A stretch of DNA of 64,000 nt. Source: Parapristionchus giblindavisi. Its lineage: Eukaryota > Nematoda > Chromadorea > Rhabditida > Diplogasteridae. The translations under genes and the position numbers were made by a program. The DNA lies in assembly GCA_943737045.1 (NCBI GenBank), contig CALSFV010000011.1, positions 434,001 through 498,000 of the forward strand, given 5' to 3'. Below the pieces are notes generated by a model, which was given only the letters and a program-made list of their open reading frames with translations, did no database searches and was not told the DNA's origin. Of this stretch, positions 10,606 through 22,462 are shown piece by piece (position 1 is the stretch's first letter; each line of letters opens with the position of its first letter).

Positions 10606-13350
10606 GCTTCGTTCCTCTCGATGGCCATCTTCCGCTATTGACCCATTACCGAACGACTATGCTGTGCATTGGTCCCATCTGTCGATATGCCGACGATATC
10701 TCTTTGATCTTCAAGGTACGGTAACTATTGGCAGCGAATCTGATATTTCAAAACTAGTAGTTTACTTATCATTCCCCAATTAAAAAAAAAACATTAGACG
10801 AACATTAGTCGTAAGTTTACTGCAAGTGGTGTGTAATACTGTAATGCATTTGGTCAAATGTTCTTTCACTTGTAGTAAACTTGCAGTAAACTTCTAGTCA
10901 GTGACGTAATTTAAGTATACTGCATGTTTTGAAATACCAGAGTGAGGCATCCAGTTTAAAATGCTCAAATTGGCGCAATCCCAGTCTTCACTTCTACAAA
11001 GAGAGAGTAGAGACTATAAAAGAGGAGGAACGACATGCACTTTATCGTCTCTCCTATTCTCTACACTCTCTCGTATGAAATGCTGTGCGAGAGAGAGAGT
11101 ATCCTACATTTACATTACATTAAAAAATATTTTAATTTAATTTTTTTAAAATATTCATTGAAACATTTCCCAGCAGCATTATAGGTAATGTGTGGTGATG
11201 CAGTGGATTCACTTCGTCTCGATCAACCCATATCAATGGCTAGACTTAGAGTATTCTACATGGATGGCATTCGACATCCACTCATCGAATCTACCTCCTC
11301 GGAGATGGCTTATGCCCTCAAGCGAGCAACTAGGTAGAGTCCGTATTCGTGTACTCTAATTATGTAACTCTTTCGCCATTTAGATATATGGAGATGAAAT
11401 ACGATCTGGCTGCGGCACGAATCGACTTGCCCATTGCACAGGAAGGTATATACAACTTTTCGAAGATCCCAGACTCATGCTATAAAGAAAGAGACAAAAA
11501 GGGAAGACTAAAAATGGGTTGTGATAGAGTATCAAGAAGAAAAAAAGCGAAAAAGAATCAAAAACGATCCAGTGTGAGAAATGCATTCTTGCCTAAATGT
11601 ACACCCGAGGTAATTTTATCTCTTCTCAGTCAGTAGCAATCGAATATATTGATTGATTAAGATCAGTACATTGTGCAAAAGAGTAGGTCAGTGGCAGCTG
11701 GGACTATTGATTGATTTTAGCGCGTACATCTTTACAGTAATCCAGATGTTCATAACTTCAATGGAGGCCAAGGGACAGCCTCCATTTAATGAGATTCTCA
11801 CTGATTACAATGTTAGTCATTTTAAAATATTTCAAGATTGGAATTTTTTTTATCGTAGCATCAAAGTCGAACTGGAAAATAATAATTATTAATTAAAATT
11901 ATATTATACCTCAATCTTCTGTTTGTTTATTGTAATTATATTTATTTTTTAATGCCACTATCTCCCTTAGAATTCGCTCAATGTGTTCGATCATTTGACA
12001 AAACTTTTGGCAAAGTGCCAGATATCTCTTACCAAGTTGTCAGAAAAGTATAATAATATTTTTCATTAGCTTGGTAAATTCAAACGTAATGGGAGAATCG
12101 ATCGCTCTTCTTTTTCTTGTCCAAGAAGCGATAAATGATTAATATTATTATTAGGGTGCTGTGAATTGTTTCACAGAGTTCTTCCGTTGGTTGATCGGTA
12201 GGAGTGTCCACACTCTGCCTGCCATTGTCGTCGGTACGGTAGATGGACTCGATTTGTATGGAGAATCATATAAGCAGAGAGTAAGAAATTGATGTCTATT
12301 TATTAATTATCTAATATGTAATTATATGTTTATCCATCGATCTACTGTTACAAGTGGAATGTTTCATGAGTATGTGGTATGGAATGGAAAGATAAATAAA
12401 TTAAAAAATTTAAAAAAAAAGATAAATAAAGATGGAAATATGAATAAATAAGTGGAAGTTTTAAAAAATCGTGGAATTTGAACGAAAATAGAAATAAATG
12501 AATGTATCACGATTTTGTTCGTTTTCGAAAGATTGTTGAATTTTATGTAATTTTTATTAATCAATCAATGGTAGCTTTACAGTTACTGTATCTCCGTGAT
12601 CGATTATCCCGTGAAGTGAATGATCTCCTCGGCGATTGTGGAGTGTTACTGTTTCCGTCATTTCCCAATACGGCTTCCTACCATAATCAGGTACGATAGG
12701 AATCTGTCGATAATGTCTACAGAACACTGTATTAAATAGTTTATTAGAAAATATATCATACATGTAAGTGATAATTGACATTTAAATTTAAAGATGCGAA
12801 AAAAAAGTTTTTTTTGTCGCTAACTCTACTGTGTATTAAGCCACTGCTTACTCCGCTCAACTTTGGCTATGTCGGTCTCTTTAATGCACTTGCCGTGCCT
12901 GTGATGCAATGTCCGATGGGACTGTCGAGTGCTGGCATTCCCTTGGGGGTACAGGTATCGTCCATCTTATAATAAGTTCAGAAGTTAATCTTCAATATTC
13001 ACGCAGACGAAAAGGTATTTATGAATTAGTATTTGTAGTTTGGATACAGGGCAGGATAATTTTTTATTTGGTCTTTGATCATTGAACGAATTTTACGCGA
13101 ACGGTTTCCATAATTCTAGTTGATCACCTGTGTTTGATAACACAGATTTCTGATGCAGACTGGAATATATATCTCAAACCTTGATTTACTGTTCAATCGA
13201 TATATCGATTATCTCACATCGTTCATTGTCTCACTCACATTCTCGATTATCTCACATTGTCAGATCGTTGGAGCGCCTCGATCAGAGCGAAATCTCATCG
13301 CTATTGCTAAAGATCTCGAGGAAGGATTTGGAGGATGGATTAAGCCTTAA
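10606..13350 (+). CDS. FAAH-type amidase, 3' eight exons (partial gene)
   Basis: Exons read as 10606-10715, 11185-11333, 11384-about 11445, about 11721-11811, 12155-12280, 12583-12690, 12841-12954 and 13264-13350 (stop). The phase between the third and fourth exons is unsettled; a start after the AG at about 11687 also works. Recognisable amidase/FAAH segments in order are GFVPLDGH, GPICRYADD, the segment ending SVHTLPAI, VLLFPSFPNTA, the NFGYVGLFNALAVPV..GIPLGVQ block, and the C-terminal GGWIKP. FAAH enzymes hydrolyse fatty-acid amides at membranes through a Lys-Ser-Ser triad. That triad lies N-terminal to GFVPLDGH and is not in the window. The first exon here starts in phase 1, so an upstream exon is required. 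The preceding 10.6 kb is transposon, so the gene either has a very large intron or has lost its 5' half. An extra small frame at 11979-12050 could be an alternative exon. Confidence 0.82.
10738..10942. mobile_element. MITE related to the exon-borne element at 38270
   Basis: The right end reads TTTTGAAATACCAGAG and the left end is a degenerate inverted copy (CTGATATTTCAAAAC). The interior (GTGGTGTGTAATACTG, ATGCATTTGGTCAAATG) matches 38350-38400 closely. It lies in the intron between the first two visible amidase exons. Confidence 0.65.
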
Positions 13351-13848
13351 TATCGATTTATTGATCGATTAAGCCATGATATAGAATTTTCGGGAGTACT
13401 TTTCGGGTAGAATTTTGTGACGTTAATTTCCACTAGAAGCACTCGGAAAAAGCATAAAGTTGTTCATTTTGCAATCTTGAAAATGCTTTTTACATGCATT
13501 TTTGAGTTTTTGAGAAACGATATATAAATAGCAAATATCTCCGTTCTTAATAGAGAGAGTTTCAAGTCACTAGCTAGTTAGGGAACCGAGATATTTGCTT
13601 TTTACACTGCTTTTTCCGAAAGGGCAAAACTAACACCCGTTTCTTAACACCTGTTTTTTCCGTGTGCTTTTTCAGGAAAATTATCACCGCATAATATGAT
13701 TTTAGTAATAGTGGTATAACAGAATATTAGGATTTCTGATGTCTTTTCATTTCCTGTCGTTATTTACATATATTTCAAACTTTTTTCATTCGTCATATTT
13801 AGGTGGCCACTTTCGTGCAAACGCACGTTGAGAAATTATATATATATA

Positions 13849-14082
13849 CACTCACGGCAAATTCTCTCAGATATAGGTTGTCTAACTGGATAGCCATAGG
13901 GAAAGGTTAGCTTACTCCTAACTCTCTCAAAAAAAGACACGTTATATAATACTCTCTCGCTCGAGATTGTAACTGGGACTGGAGTAAGCTAACTAAGTTG
14001 TCTCACATATGAGATAACCTGTCTCTAACTGTAGCATGTTAGATAACCTATGGCTCAAATATGAGAGAGTTTGCCGTCAGTG
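13849..14082. mobile_element. MITE, 234 bp, TA duplication
   Basis: The ends are CACTCACGGCAAATTCTCTCA and an inverted partner, with TA on each side (13847-13848 and 14083-14084). The interior forms imperfect arms (TAGGTTGTCTAAC and GTTAGATAACCTA). Confidence 0.82.
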
Positions 14083-14339
14083 TATGTTCAAAAGGCGGAT
14101 CCCACAGTGGAACTTGACAACGCGAGCTGTAACACTTAAAATAGGACGTTAGTGAACTTTTTGAGAATTGACCCATCTGTGAACCAATTTATATAGAAAC
14201 AATCAAATTCAGAATACGTTGTTTTACTTTGTTTTGCAATTAGAACTGAAATTTGCGCATACATTGTATAAACAAACTTACATTAATGATAACAGGTCAA
14301 AATTGGAAAGTGCACAATTGTTCCGTCCTAGTCCGAACA

Positions 14340-14560
14340 TTTCATATATGTATGGCGGGCGATGCTGCTAATGGAAGGTCTCAGACCATACATGGGGGTG
14401 CCCCCTGTAAAATTAGGGCTTTTCGAAAATAGGGGGATGCCCCTGTTACAAATGACGTTTAGGTGAAATTTTTGGAAAAAAAGTGAAGGCCCCTGTAAAA
14501 TTCACCATTTTTCGTTCGGATGCCCCCTGTGAAATTGAGCTCCAGGAATCCCGCCTATGT
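14340..14560. repeat. Dispersed GCCCCCTGTAAAATT repeat, copy 1
   Basis: Internal units of GCCCCCTGTAAAATT, GACGTTTAGGTGAAA and CCATTTTTCGTTCGGATG recur in the same order at about 41790-42025. The segment is non-coding. It resembles a fragment of a foldback element, but its borders are not clear. Confidence 0.7.
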
Positions 14561-14963
14561 ATCTTTCAGAACTTGTCAGTTCAACAATCGGATACCCCTT
14601 AATAGCACATTTCTTGAATGTTTAATGTCATAGAGCAACTGAGATGAATAAAGAATTATTCAAGATTTTCTCCACATTTATTCAATGTAATAATAAGATA
14701 AATTATATTAAATTAAATAAATGTAATCGTATTGTATTGTAATGACATGTAAATTGAGTGTCATCCGACAAACATAATGGTCTCATTTATTAAAAAAATA
14801 ATAAGCCCTTTAAGATTAGATAATTCATGGTATTATAGGGCTACGATATCCCCTCGATCTTTTCTACAAAGAATCAGGATTTCTTTGATTGCTCCTCCTT
14901 CTTTCTTGATACACTTTCCATCCACAACACCTTCAGCCACTTCTGTATCCATATCAAGACTTC

Positions 14964-17428
14964 CTAAAGTTGATCTTTGATCTTTGGATTGATAAACGAT
15001 CTCTGACCCAGAATCTCTGCTCCACCCTCGAAGATGACACAGGGTGCAACATGGCCGACTTGAACAAGAGTTAGAAGTGATTTGTCTCCTATTTGATTCC
15101 ACTACAAAAGATCAAAGATCAAAATCAAGATCAAATATTGATTATGGTTACCTGATCATAATTCATCCAAATATACTCAAATCCAGCTGAAACAGCGGAT
15201 ATTTGTACGAGAACTTGGAATTCCTTCAATTGCCTTTCAGTGTATTCCTAAATGTTCAAAATATCAGAGATCAAAGATCGTAGATCAGTATCCCTCTCGA
15301 ACCTTTCCCTTATGGACGAAAATCGCATGCAGTTTGTTCTCATGAAGCCATCCTCGACCCATAAGAGGCTTGCCATGGAGATACCATAGAACCACTATTT
15401 GATCCTTGTTCCCATTGGGAGTAGCCAGAGGCTTGGCCTGCGCCCTACAATAGATCAACGATTAGAGATGATAGATCAAAGATCAACACTTCATCTATCA
15501 AGGGAATCCCCGGAGGCCACACTCACCGATCTTGACAAAATTTTTACTTGTGGTGAACCTCATATAGGGATGAGGTTTAGCGGTGTCGGGAGCTGCTTAT
15601 CAATTTTTTGAAATTTTAAAATTTATTTTTAAGATCGACCAAAAAAATGGGCGGTGCGCGCAGTGTGCACATAGATATTACACACCACTCATTATCGCAA
15701 GTTCATTTTGACAGTGAAACAGATGTGTCGGTGGTGTAGTGTTAAGTTTCATGCTTTGAGGTCGGTAGGTAGTATGTTCAATCCCTTCTGCGTTTTACTC
15801 TTTTGCAAGGACTTGTAAATTTCACAAGCAATTTTTTTGTCAGCACATTCAAAATTGATTTTTGAAAAATATTTGATTATTTATTTACATTGTGTATAGT
15901 AAAATTTATCAAACAATAAAAATGGAATTTTAACATTTGTGATATTCTGCAATGAAATGATTCTAGATCACACAATGCACATTTAATGAATGGGAGATTT
16001 AAACAGTTAGGAGTTGAACAGCGATGAGAAAGCGAAGACGGGAACAGTGCCTGCACGGGTGAGAGAAATGGAGCAGGGGCAGTAATAGGGGGGGGGGATC
16101 GATTCGGCAACGGATCATAAATCGGTTGGTTGCCTGTGGCAACAAAAGTTGCACCATTTTTATCAGTATGAGTGTACGGTATTGGACTACCGTATCCGTC
16201 GGGAATCGCGAACTAATTTTTTCAGTCGACCCATGGTTCATGGTTGAAATTTACCGAAGTCGAAAAATTCATGACGCTCCGAGACCAAATGCTAGCAGCC
16301 ATTATATCATTAGTGAGTCAACTTTTATCTTTCAGGATACCGTAACCCGAACTACCGTAATCAAACGGCGATTTGCCGTGAACTTCGCTCTAATATTGTA
16401 GGGTACAGCAGCTAGAATACGGTAGTTCGGGTTACGGTATCCATAAAGGTAAAAGTTGGCTTATTATTGATATAATGGCAACTAGTATTTGGTCTCGGAG
16501 CGTCATGAATTTTTCGACTTCGGTAAATTTCAACCATGAACCATGGTCATGGGTCGACTGAAAAAATCAGTTCGCGATTCCCGACGGTTACGGTAGTCCA
16601 ATACCGTACACTCCTACTGATAAAAATGGTGCAACTTTTGTTGCCACAGGCAACCAACCGATTTATGATCCGTTGCCGAATCGATCCCCCCCCCTATTAC
16701 TGCCCCTGCTCCATTTCTCTCACCCGTGCAGGCACTGTTCCCGTCTACGCTTTCTCATCGCTGTTCAACTCCTAACTGTTTAAATCTCCCATTCATTAAA
16801 TGTGCATTGTGTGATCTAGAATCATTTCATTGCAGAATATCACAAATGTTAAAATTCCATTTTTATTGTTTGATAAATTTTACTATACACAATGTAAATA
16901 AATAATCAAATATTTTTCAAAAATCAATTTTGAATGTGCTGACAAAAAAATTGCTTGTGAAATTTACAAGTCCTTGCAAAAGAGTAAAACGCAGAAGGGA
17001 TTGAACATACTACCTACCGACCTCAAAGCATGAAACTTAACACTACACCACCGACACATCTGTTTCACTGTCAAAATGAACTTGCGATAATGTGTGGTGT
17101 GTAATCTCTATGTGCACACTGCGCGCACCGCCCATTTTTTTGGTCGATCTTAAAAATGAATTTTAAAATTTCAAAAAATTGATAAGCAGCTCCCGACACC
17201 GCTAAACCTCATCCCTATATGAGGTTCTCCACAAGTAAAAATTTTGTCAAGATCGGTGAGTGTGGCCTCCGGGGATTCCCTTGTATGTTACCTAACAAGC
17301 GCGTTCTGTTTCTTCTGATTGAGGACTGTGACTTCGATAATGTCCTCCCACTCGTTGTAATGCATCAACTTTCTCTGCTGAAATGTCCGATCTACCGTAA
17401 TCTCAATTGCTCCAGTCAGGGCCCACAT
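14964..17428 (-). CDS. DM9/DUF3421-like protein, 170 aa, four exons
   Basis: Minus-strand exons are 17292-17428 (ATG), 15303-15444, 15152-15247 and 14964-15101 (TAG). All phases agree and give 170 residues. The second exon holds the motif VVLWYLHGKPLMGRGW, close to the W-x(n)-GKP-x(2)-G-x(2)-W core of the nematode and insect DM9/DUF3421 family. The last exon has HVAPCVIFEGGAEILG. There is no signal peptide or membrane segment, so a cytosolic role is likely. The family is sometimes linked to carbohydrate binding, but the function here is unknown. The first intron contains an entire 1.8-kb foldback element; without it the intron would be only about 60 bp. The family assignment is tentative. Confidence 0.7.
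15499..17283. mobile_element. Foldback element, 1,785 bp, TIR CAAGGGAATCCC
   Basis: It is nearly palindromic with arms of about 890 bases. The ends are CAAGGGAATCCCCGGAGG and its complement, with TAT on each side. The arms include a tRNA-like stretch (see 15722-15790) and a core at about 16140-16560 shared with the foldback at 34063-36281. It lies inside intron 1 of the 170-aa gene. It belongs with 19195-19606 and 26165-27362, which share CAAGGGAA ends and 3-bp duplications, as in PIF/Harbinger-type elements. Confidence 0.88.
15722..15795 (+). repeat. tRNA-like pol III box sequence in foldback arm
   Basis: GGTGGTGTAGTGTTAAG resembles an A box, and GTATGTTCAATCCCTTC resembles a B box. An inverted copy lies in the other arm at about 16990-17065. 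No full cloverleaf can be drawn, so this is a relic or SINE piece and not a tRNA gene. Confidence 0.45.
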
Positions 17429-17702
17429 GGCTTAGTTTGCCTGCATTGCATGATACACAATTGCATCCAGGAGGACCTCCTTTGAAGTTGCGCACTAACA
17501 CTTCGATCTTCGTTGAGGCAACTTCGGAACGAGTGAGCTGATATTGTGAGCGATCAAAACAATTACTTTTTTTAAATGAAATGATAGGGCACGTCTGTCT
17601 GTGTGTATTTTTGTCTATTCTTCAGCCTTTCCTTATACAATACTTCAAAATCGTACAATCTATTTCAAAAAAATGTTTTGAAAATGTTAAAAGGCATATG
17701 TA

Positions 17703-19662
17703 CAGTAGCGACGAAAAGTATTCGCCCAAAACTTTGCGCAATGTCATAACTTTTGACTCAGTTGAGCAATCTTGCTGATATTTTGGCAGAATACTATAGT
17801 GTTAGTGGGCACTATATCCAACTCACGTTATTATGATTCGTTGTTGTATTATTGTGTGGCGATCCTGGAACCCCTAAGTACTTACTCAGCGATAATTATT
17901 TCCTCAGCTGGATTTTTCTGAGACTTGTTGTTAACAGTGTAAGAACAACATGTACTGAGGAGTAGAATCAGCTATGCGACCGGTTCGAGCTCATTCATTT
18001 CTGTGAGAAAATAGAAATTTCCGACACCCCTGATATCTGGCAAAAATGTCATAACTCTGTGTTCAGTGAAGCTGCAGGCTACAAACTTGGCAGAGATAAT
18101 AGCCCATGATTGATACGCAACATAGCCGAGCATGAGCCCGATTGGTTGAATTTTGAGAAATTTCGAAAATTTATTTTTCTCATTTTTCGAGGTATAGGAA
18201 GTACTTCGTCGGATTAATTTCGATTCAGTTCAACAGCAAGATGTCTTCTATTTATAGTAGACAACAGTTTACTAGTGTTTGACGAAATTTTGAGTTCCTT
18301 AAGAGAAGATATGATTGGAGAAAGGAGGTCGAAAATTGTTAGCATCGTTTTCCAGAAATTTTCCGAAAGTCTGAGACTTTGTCCGATTAGGCTCATACTT
18401 TTTCATGACAATTGTCATGGAGAAAGAAGATGATTCCCTATAACAGAATGGCTATTGATACTCTTTCAGACCCACAAAAATTCATTTTAATTTTTTTGGA
18501 TGACCTGAAAAAATCGTGCCATAATTTTTCCGACCTCCTTTCTCCAATCATATCTTCTCTTAAGGAACTCGAAATTTCGTCAAACACTAGTAAACTGTTA
18601 TCTACTATAAATAGAAGACATCTTGCTGTTGAACTGAATCGAAATTAATCCGACGAAGTACTTCCTATACCTCGAAAAATGAGAAAAATAAATTTTCGAA
18701 ATTTCTCAAAATTCAACCAATCGGGCTCATACTCGGCTATGTTGCGTATCAATCATGGGCTATTATCTCTGCCAAGTTTGTAGCCTGCAGCTTCACTGAA
18801 CACAGAGTTATGACATTTTTGCCAGATATCAGGGGTGTCGGAAATTTCTATTTTCTCACAGAAATGAATGAGCTCGAACCGGTCGCATAGCTGATTCTAC
18901 TCCTCAGTACATGTTGTTCTTACCACGGATCTCCTGTAAGAATGAAAGAAGCCAACCGACAGTTTTTCAACTTTTCTCACCGATTTGGATGAGATTTATG
19001 ATTGACCACTGTAAACACTGTTAATAACAAGTCTCAGAAAAATCCAGCTGAGGAAATAATTATCGCTGAGTAAGTACTTAGGGGTTCCAGGATCGCTACA
19101 CAATAATACAAAGAATCATAATAACGTGAGTTGGATATAGTGCCCACTAACACTATAGTATCCTGCCAAAAGATCAGTAAGATTGCTCAACTGACAAGGG
19201 AACGTTCCCAACTTGTCCTGGCCATATGAGATGGCAATAGCATGAATAGAATCAGTTTTCGATGCTGATTACGAATCCGCTTTCATTCGTTGCCCAATAG
19301 AGCTGAGCTTCGAGAAAATCGATGTTGAAATTCGACTATTTGATTCAAATATTCACATCTTATCTACTTTTTCTACTCACACCAGCAGTTGTTTGGATAA
19401 TTGATATATGAGTTCATGAACTCCTTAGGATAGTTTGTGTAGAAATCCACACTAATTTCCGAATCAAGTAGACGATTTTAAATATCGATTTTCTCGAAGC
19501 TCAGCTCGATTGGGCAACGTTTGAAAGAGGATTCGTAATCAGCATCGAAAACTGATTCTATTCATGCTATTGCCATCTCATATGGCCAGCTGGGAACGTT
19601 CCCATGTGAGTCAAAAGTTATGACATTGCAAAGTTTTGGGCGAATACTTTTCGTCGCTACTG
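17703..19662. mobile_element. Foldback element, 1,960 bp, TA duplication
   Basis: The ends are CAGTAGCGACGAAAAGTATT and its complement, with TA at 17701-17702 and 19663-19664. Arms of several hundred bases meet near 18410-18470. Short frames in the arms are not genes. TA duplication and CAGT-type ends fit a Tc1/mariner-mobilised MITE. Its right arm was later invaded by the element at 19195-19606. Confidence 0.88.
19195..19606. mobile_element. Nested foldback, 412 bp, duplicated TGA
   Basis: The ends read CAAGGGAACGTTCCC and its partner, with TGA at 19192-19194 and 19607-19609. The undisturbed left arm of the outer foldback preserves the empty site as the complement of CTCAACTGAGTCAAAAG, with a single TGA. 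This proves both the insertion point and the 3-bp duplication. Confidence 0.9.
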
Positions 19663-19743
19663 TATATAAAATAAAATATTCATACACCCCAATATCAAAA
19701 CAAAACTGTACAAAATGTGTGGATTTATGTCACTAGATCGATA

Positions 19744-20389
19744 TCAATCAATAACCTCATGATACTTTCCATTTGTCTCTGTGAAGTGAGCCTTGCCAGT
19801 GACCGAATCTAAATATCCTATAACCATCTGAAAGCGTTGATTCGATCAATATCCATCATAAAGGCATATAACCTTCTCTGTCCAGAAAAGAGGAATCGAA
19901 GTAGAGCACTGCACAACGGTTCTATGTACCATCTCCTTGGAGTCCTTCAATTGACTGATTACGGTAGTTTTCCGTGTAGGATACATACAGTATGCAGATT
20001 GAATGGAATCCATTCATAGTAGAATCCCTTTTCGGAATGATTAATCTCAGATTGGAGAAGATGAATGGCCGCTCCTTTCAACTCATTCGCCCCCAGAACC
20101 TTACTTTCGTGAGCGAATGAACACTGCAAAGATCAAAGATCAAGAATCATGGATTAAAGATGACCCGACCTTGAGGACGCCAGATTCGTTCCAAGCTTGA
20201 CCGATGACAGGTTTGCCTTCTCTCATCCACACAGCCACAACCACATTAAAGTTACTCTTCGGTCCTACTGTATTCGGTATACAGACATTACTCTGTGGTG
20301 ACAGGACCTTAAAGATCAAAGATCAAAGATAAAATGTTTTGATGGGAAGCAACCTGTGTTTGTATCCAGAAATCGGTGATCTTCGACAT
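19744..20389 (-). CDS. Second DM9/DUF3421-like protein, 130 aa, four exons
   Basis: Minus-strand exons are 20354-20389 (ATG, MSKITDFW), 20170-20307, 19989-20123 and 19744-19827 (TGA), all in phase 0, giving 130 residues. The second exon contains VVVAVWMREGKPVIGQAWNESG, and the third contains CSFAHESKVLGANELKGAA and FYYEWIPFN, which parallel the WYLHGKPLMGRGW and FEYIWMNYD of the 170-aa neighbour. No signal peptide. Introns carry GATCAAAGATC runs. It lies on the same strand as the 170-aa gene, 2.3 kb upstream across foldback 17703-19662, and is likely an ancient tandem relative. The function is not known. Confidence 0.72.
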
Positions 20390-20639
20390 GAATGAAGAGA
20401 AAGAGAATGGAAATGACCGTTCTCTGGTGATGAAAAAGTAAAAAGTGAAGTGGAAAACGAATGAAGAATGAATTATTCACCCAATAACTTGATTAGTTAA
20501 AATGATTTATCATTATAATGACATCAACAAAAAAATAATTATCTTTTCAATCTTCGTAGTGCGGTTTAAAATAATCAAATAAGTCGATTAGAAGAGGTTG
20601 ATAAACGTAATGTACTGCGTAATTCTTGTCATTATGGTG

Positions 20640-21032
20640 ATGTATAGAATATAGAATATTTCTGAGTGTAGCCGAATACTTGACAAGAAGAATTATAGAT
20701 TATATTTATATGACGTTTCGATACAATAAACATATCATCATCAGATGGAAGAATTACCTACAAGAACAATATGATCATAGATAACCGTATAAACAAATAT
20801 ATGAGACACAAGCAATCTAAGGATATGACTAGGTGAATGAATGACTGAGTGAGTGGGACGCCAATGCGTGTTGGATACTCTCGTTTTTTTTCTCCCAGTG
20901 GGACGCCAATGCGTGTTGGATACTCTCGTTTTTTTCTCCCAGCTATATATAGAGTGAGAGAGAGGAAGAGGGAGAGAAGGAGAGGGAGAGGGAGAGAGGT
21001 CAGCTAATAGTGAAGAACAAGGCGAGAGAGTA
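20640..21032 (-). mobile_element. Probable 3' tail of the Penelope-like element
   Basis: Non-coding sequence downstream of the RT-GIY-YIG stop. It includes GTATCGAAACGTCATATAAA on the minus strand, a phrase of the kind often found in Penelope-like tails, and the tandem duplication described separately. The exact border is not determined. Confidence 0.4.
20857..21010. repeat. Short tandem duplication and GA-rich tract
   Basis: A unit of about 44 bases (GTGGGACGCCAATGCGTGTT, then GGATACTCTCG, a T run and CTCCC) is present twice in a row at about 20857-20942. A run of GAGAG/GAGGAAG repeats follows to about 21000. This lies just downstream of the Penelope-like frame and may belong to its 3' region. 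Confidence 0.75.
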
Positions 21033-22438
21033 CTAAAGATTCAATGTAATGAGGGTCACAGGGGCTTGGTCAGAGGAGAGCTCTTCTCTGGTGTTCAAAG
21101 ATGGGTTCAAGGATCTAATATACCAAGCTTCAGTAATTTGTCTACGGGCTGGGTTGGGTTCAATGGCAAGGATGGAACCGGTGAGTGTTAAAGGGTCACC
21201 GTTGTGAAACAGCAAGGAATGGATGGAGAAGGCATTGTTAGGGTAAGAGGAAGGACGGGTAGCGGCCCGACGATGTTCGGACGCTCTTTCGTGGACCGGC
21301 CTTCCAGAATGACCTACATAGCATTCTTTGCACAAATCACACGAGATTTTGTAGACAACACCGGGGGTTTGACAACAACCAGGACGAGAGTGTGGGCAAA
21401 ATATACATAGAGCTGGAGATGAACAACGTGGGGGATCAAGCGAACGATTACATGAAAGAATAGATAATAGAGAGCGAGAGGGCTTTTCAACAATGAGAAC
21501 ATCAAGGTCCGCTTTCTTGAAAGCTGATTTGATGTCTGCAGTGAAAAGATCAGAGATGAAGGGGATAGAAAAGATTGGCCGATTCTCAGTCACCAAAGGT
21601 TTTTCACGAGTCCGATGTCCCTTGAGGGGAGCATTCAATTCGTATCCATTTGAATGGATGATCTTTCGAGCAAGCTCGATCGATTCCCTTTTGTGACAGA
21701 TTGAGGATACAGACAAAGAGGTACGACAAGTGTTAAGGACAATGGATTTTTTGATGTGAGATGGATGATGAGAGGAGGAATGGATAAGAATATTTTTGTT
21801 TGAGGCTTTTCGATACCACTTTGTGTGGAATCTACCAGTTCTCCGATCCAACCTAAGTTGGAAATTCAAAAAGGCTAGCCACTCTCTAACGGGAGCCTCT
21901 CTTGTTAATCGAATGTTAGGCTTTCCATTGTCATTGAGTGAATCAAACAAAGTATCCAAATCACATTGAGATAAAGCAACTACAATATAGTCATCAATAT
22001 AACGACCTAGAAATACAATGCCTGAACGAAGAGAAGACCTCTCAATTGAATCCATGTAGACCACAGCCAGAATTGGAGCCAGACGATTACCCATCGCCAG
22101 ACCCCGCTTCTGCCTGTAGAGAACCTGGTCAAAGGAGAATATATTGCAAGAAAGACAAGCATTAAGGAGGGACTTTACATCAGAAAAACGGAGACCATAG
22201 AGGGGAATGGATGAGGATGAAAGTAGAGACATAACTGCAGTAATAGCATCACAATTAGAGACATTAGTGTACAGACTCTCAACATCAAATGATTCGTAAA
22301 CATAGTCAGAATTGGGAACAAGCGATGTTAATGATTGAATAACATTTGAAGTTCGAGAAAGATGAGTGGGTACGAGATTGAGAAGAGGAGACAACAATTT
22401 AGACAATAGCCAAGAGATGCGGTCAGTGGGGCCACCCC
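21033..22438 (-). pseudogene. Penelope-like retroelement RT-GIY-YIG frame, 5' truncated
   Basis: An open frame of 457 codons from the first Met at 22406, readable upstream to about 22438. Reverse transcriptase motifs are visible: SFDVESLYTNV near residue 38, QKRGLAMGNRLAPILAVVYMD near 99-119, and the catalytic YIDDY near 136-140. A linker rich in Cys/Ser follows, then a GIY-YIG endonuclease with VYKISCDLC, YVGHSGR and EHRRA near residues 367-400. The RT plus C-terminal GIY-YIG arrangement is diagnostic of Penelope-like elements. The N-terminal fingers region is missing because the sequence breaks next to the MITE at 22463, so the copy is dead on arrival although its frame has no stops. Confidence 0.92.
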
Positions 22439-22462
22439 ATTAGAAGAGGGTTAACTGTACAA

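Larger units (their letters stand above)
13351..14963. other. Intergenic stretch with repeats only
   Basis: Between the amidase stop and the stop of the DM9-like gene I see no gene. It holds the MITE at 13849-14082, a dispersed repeat at about 14340-14560, and AT-rich unique sequence. Convergent transcription of the two neighbours means that both 3' UTRs end here. Confidence 0.6.

Noticed and set aside
11979..12050. A possible extra amidase exon (EFAQCVRSFDKTFGKVPD..)
   Set aside because: It has plausible splice borders, but the phases work without it and the flanking exons join correctly as FAAH sequence. Kept only as a remark in the amidase entry.
16126..16775. Open frames in the 15.5-17.3 kb foldback arms
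   Set aside because: They mirror each other in the two arms, show no protein features and are explained by the palindrome.
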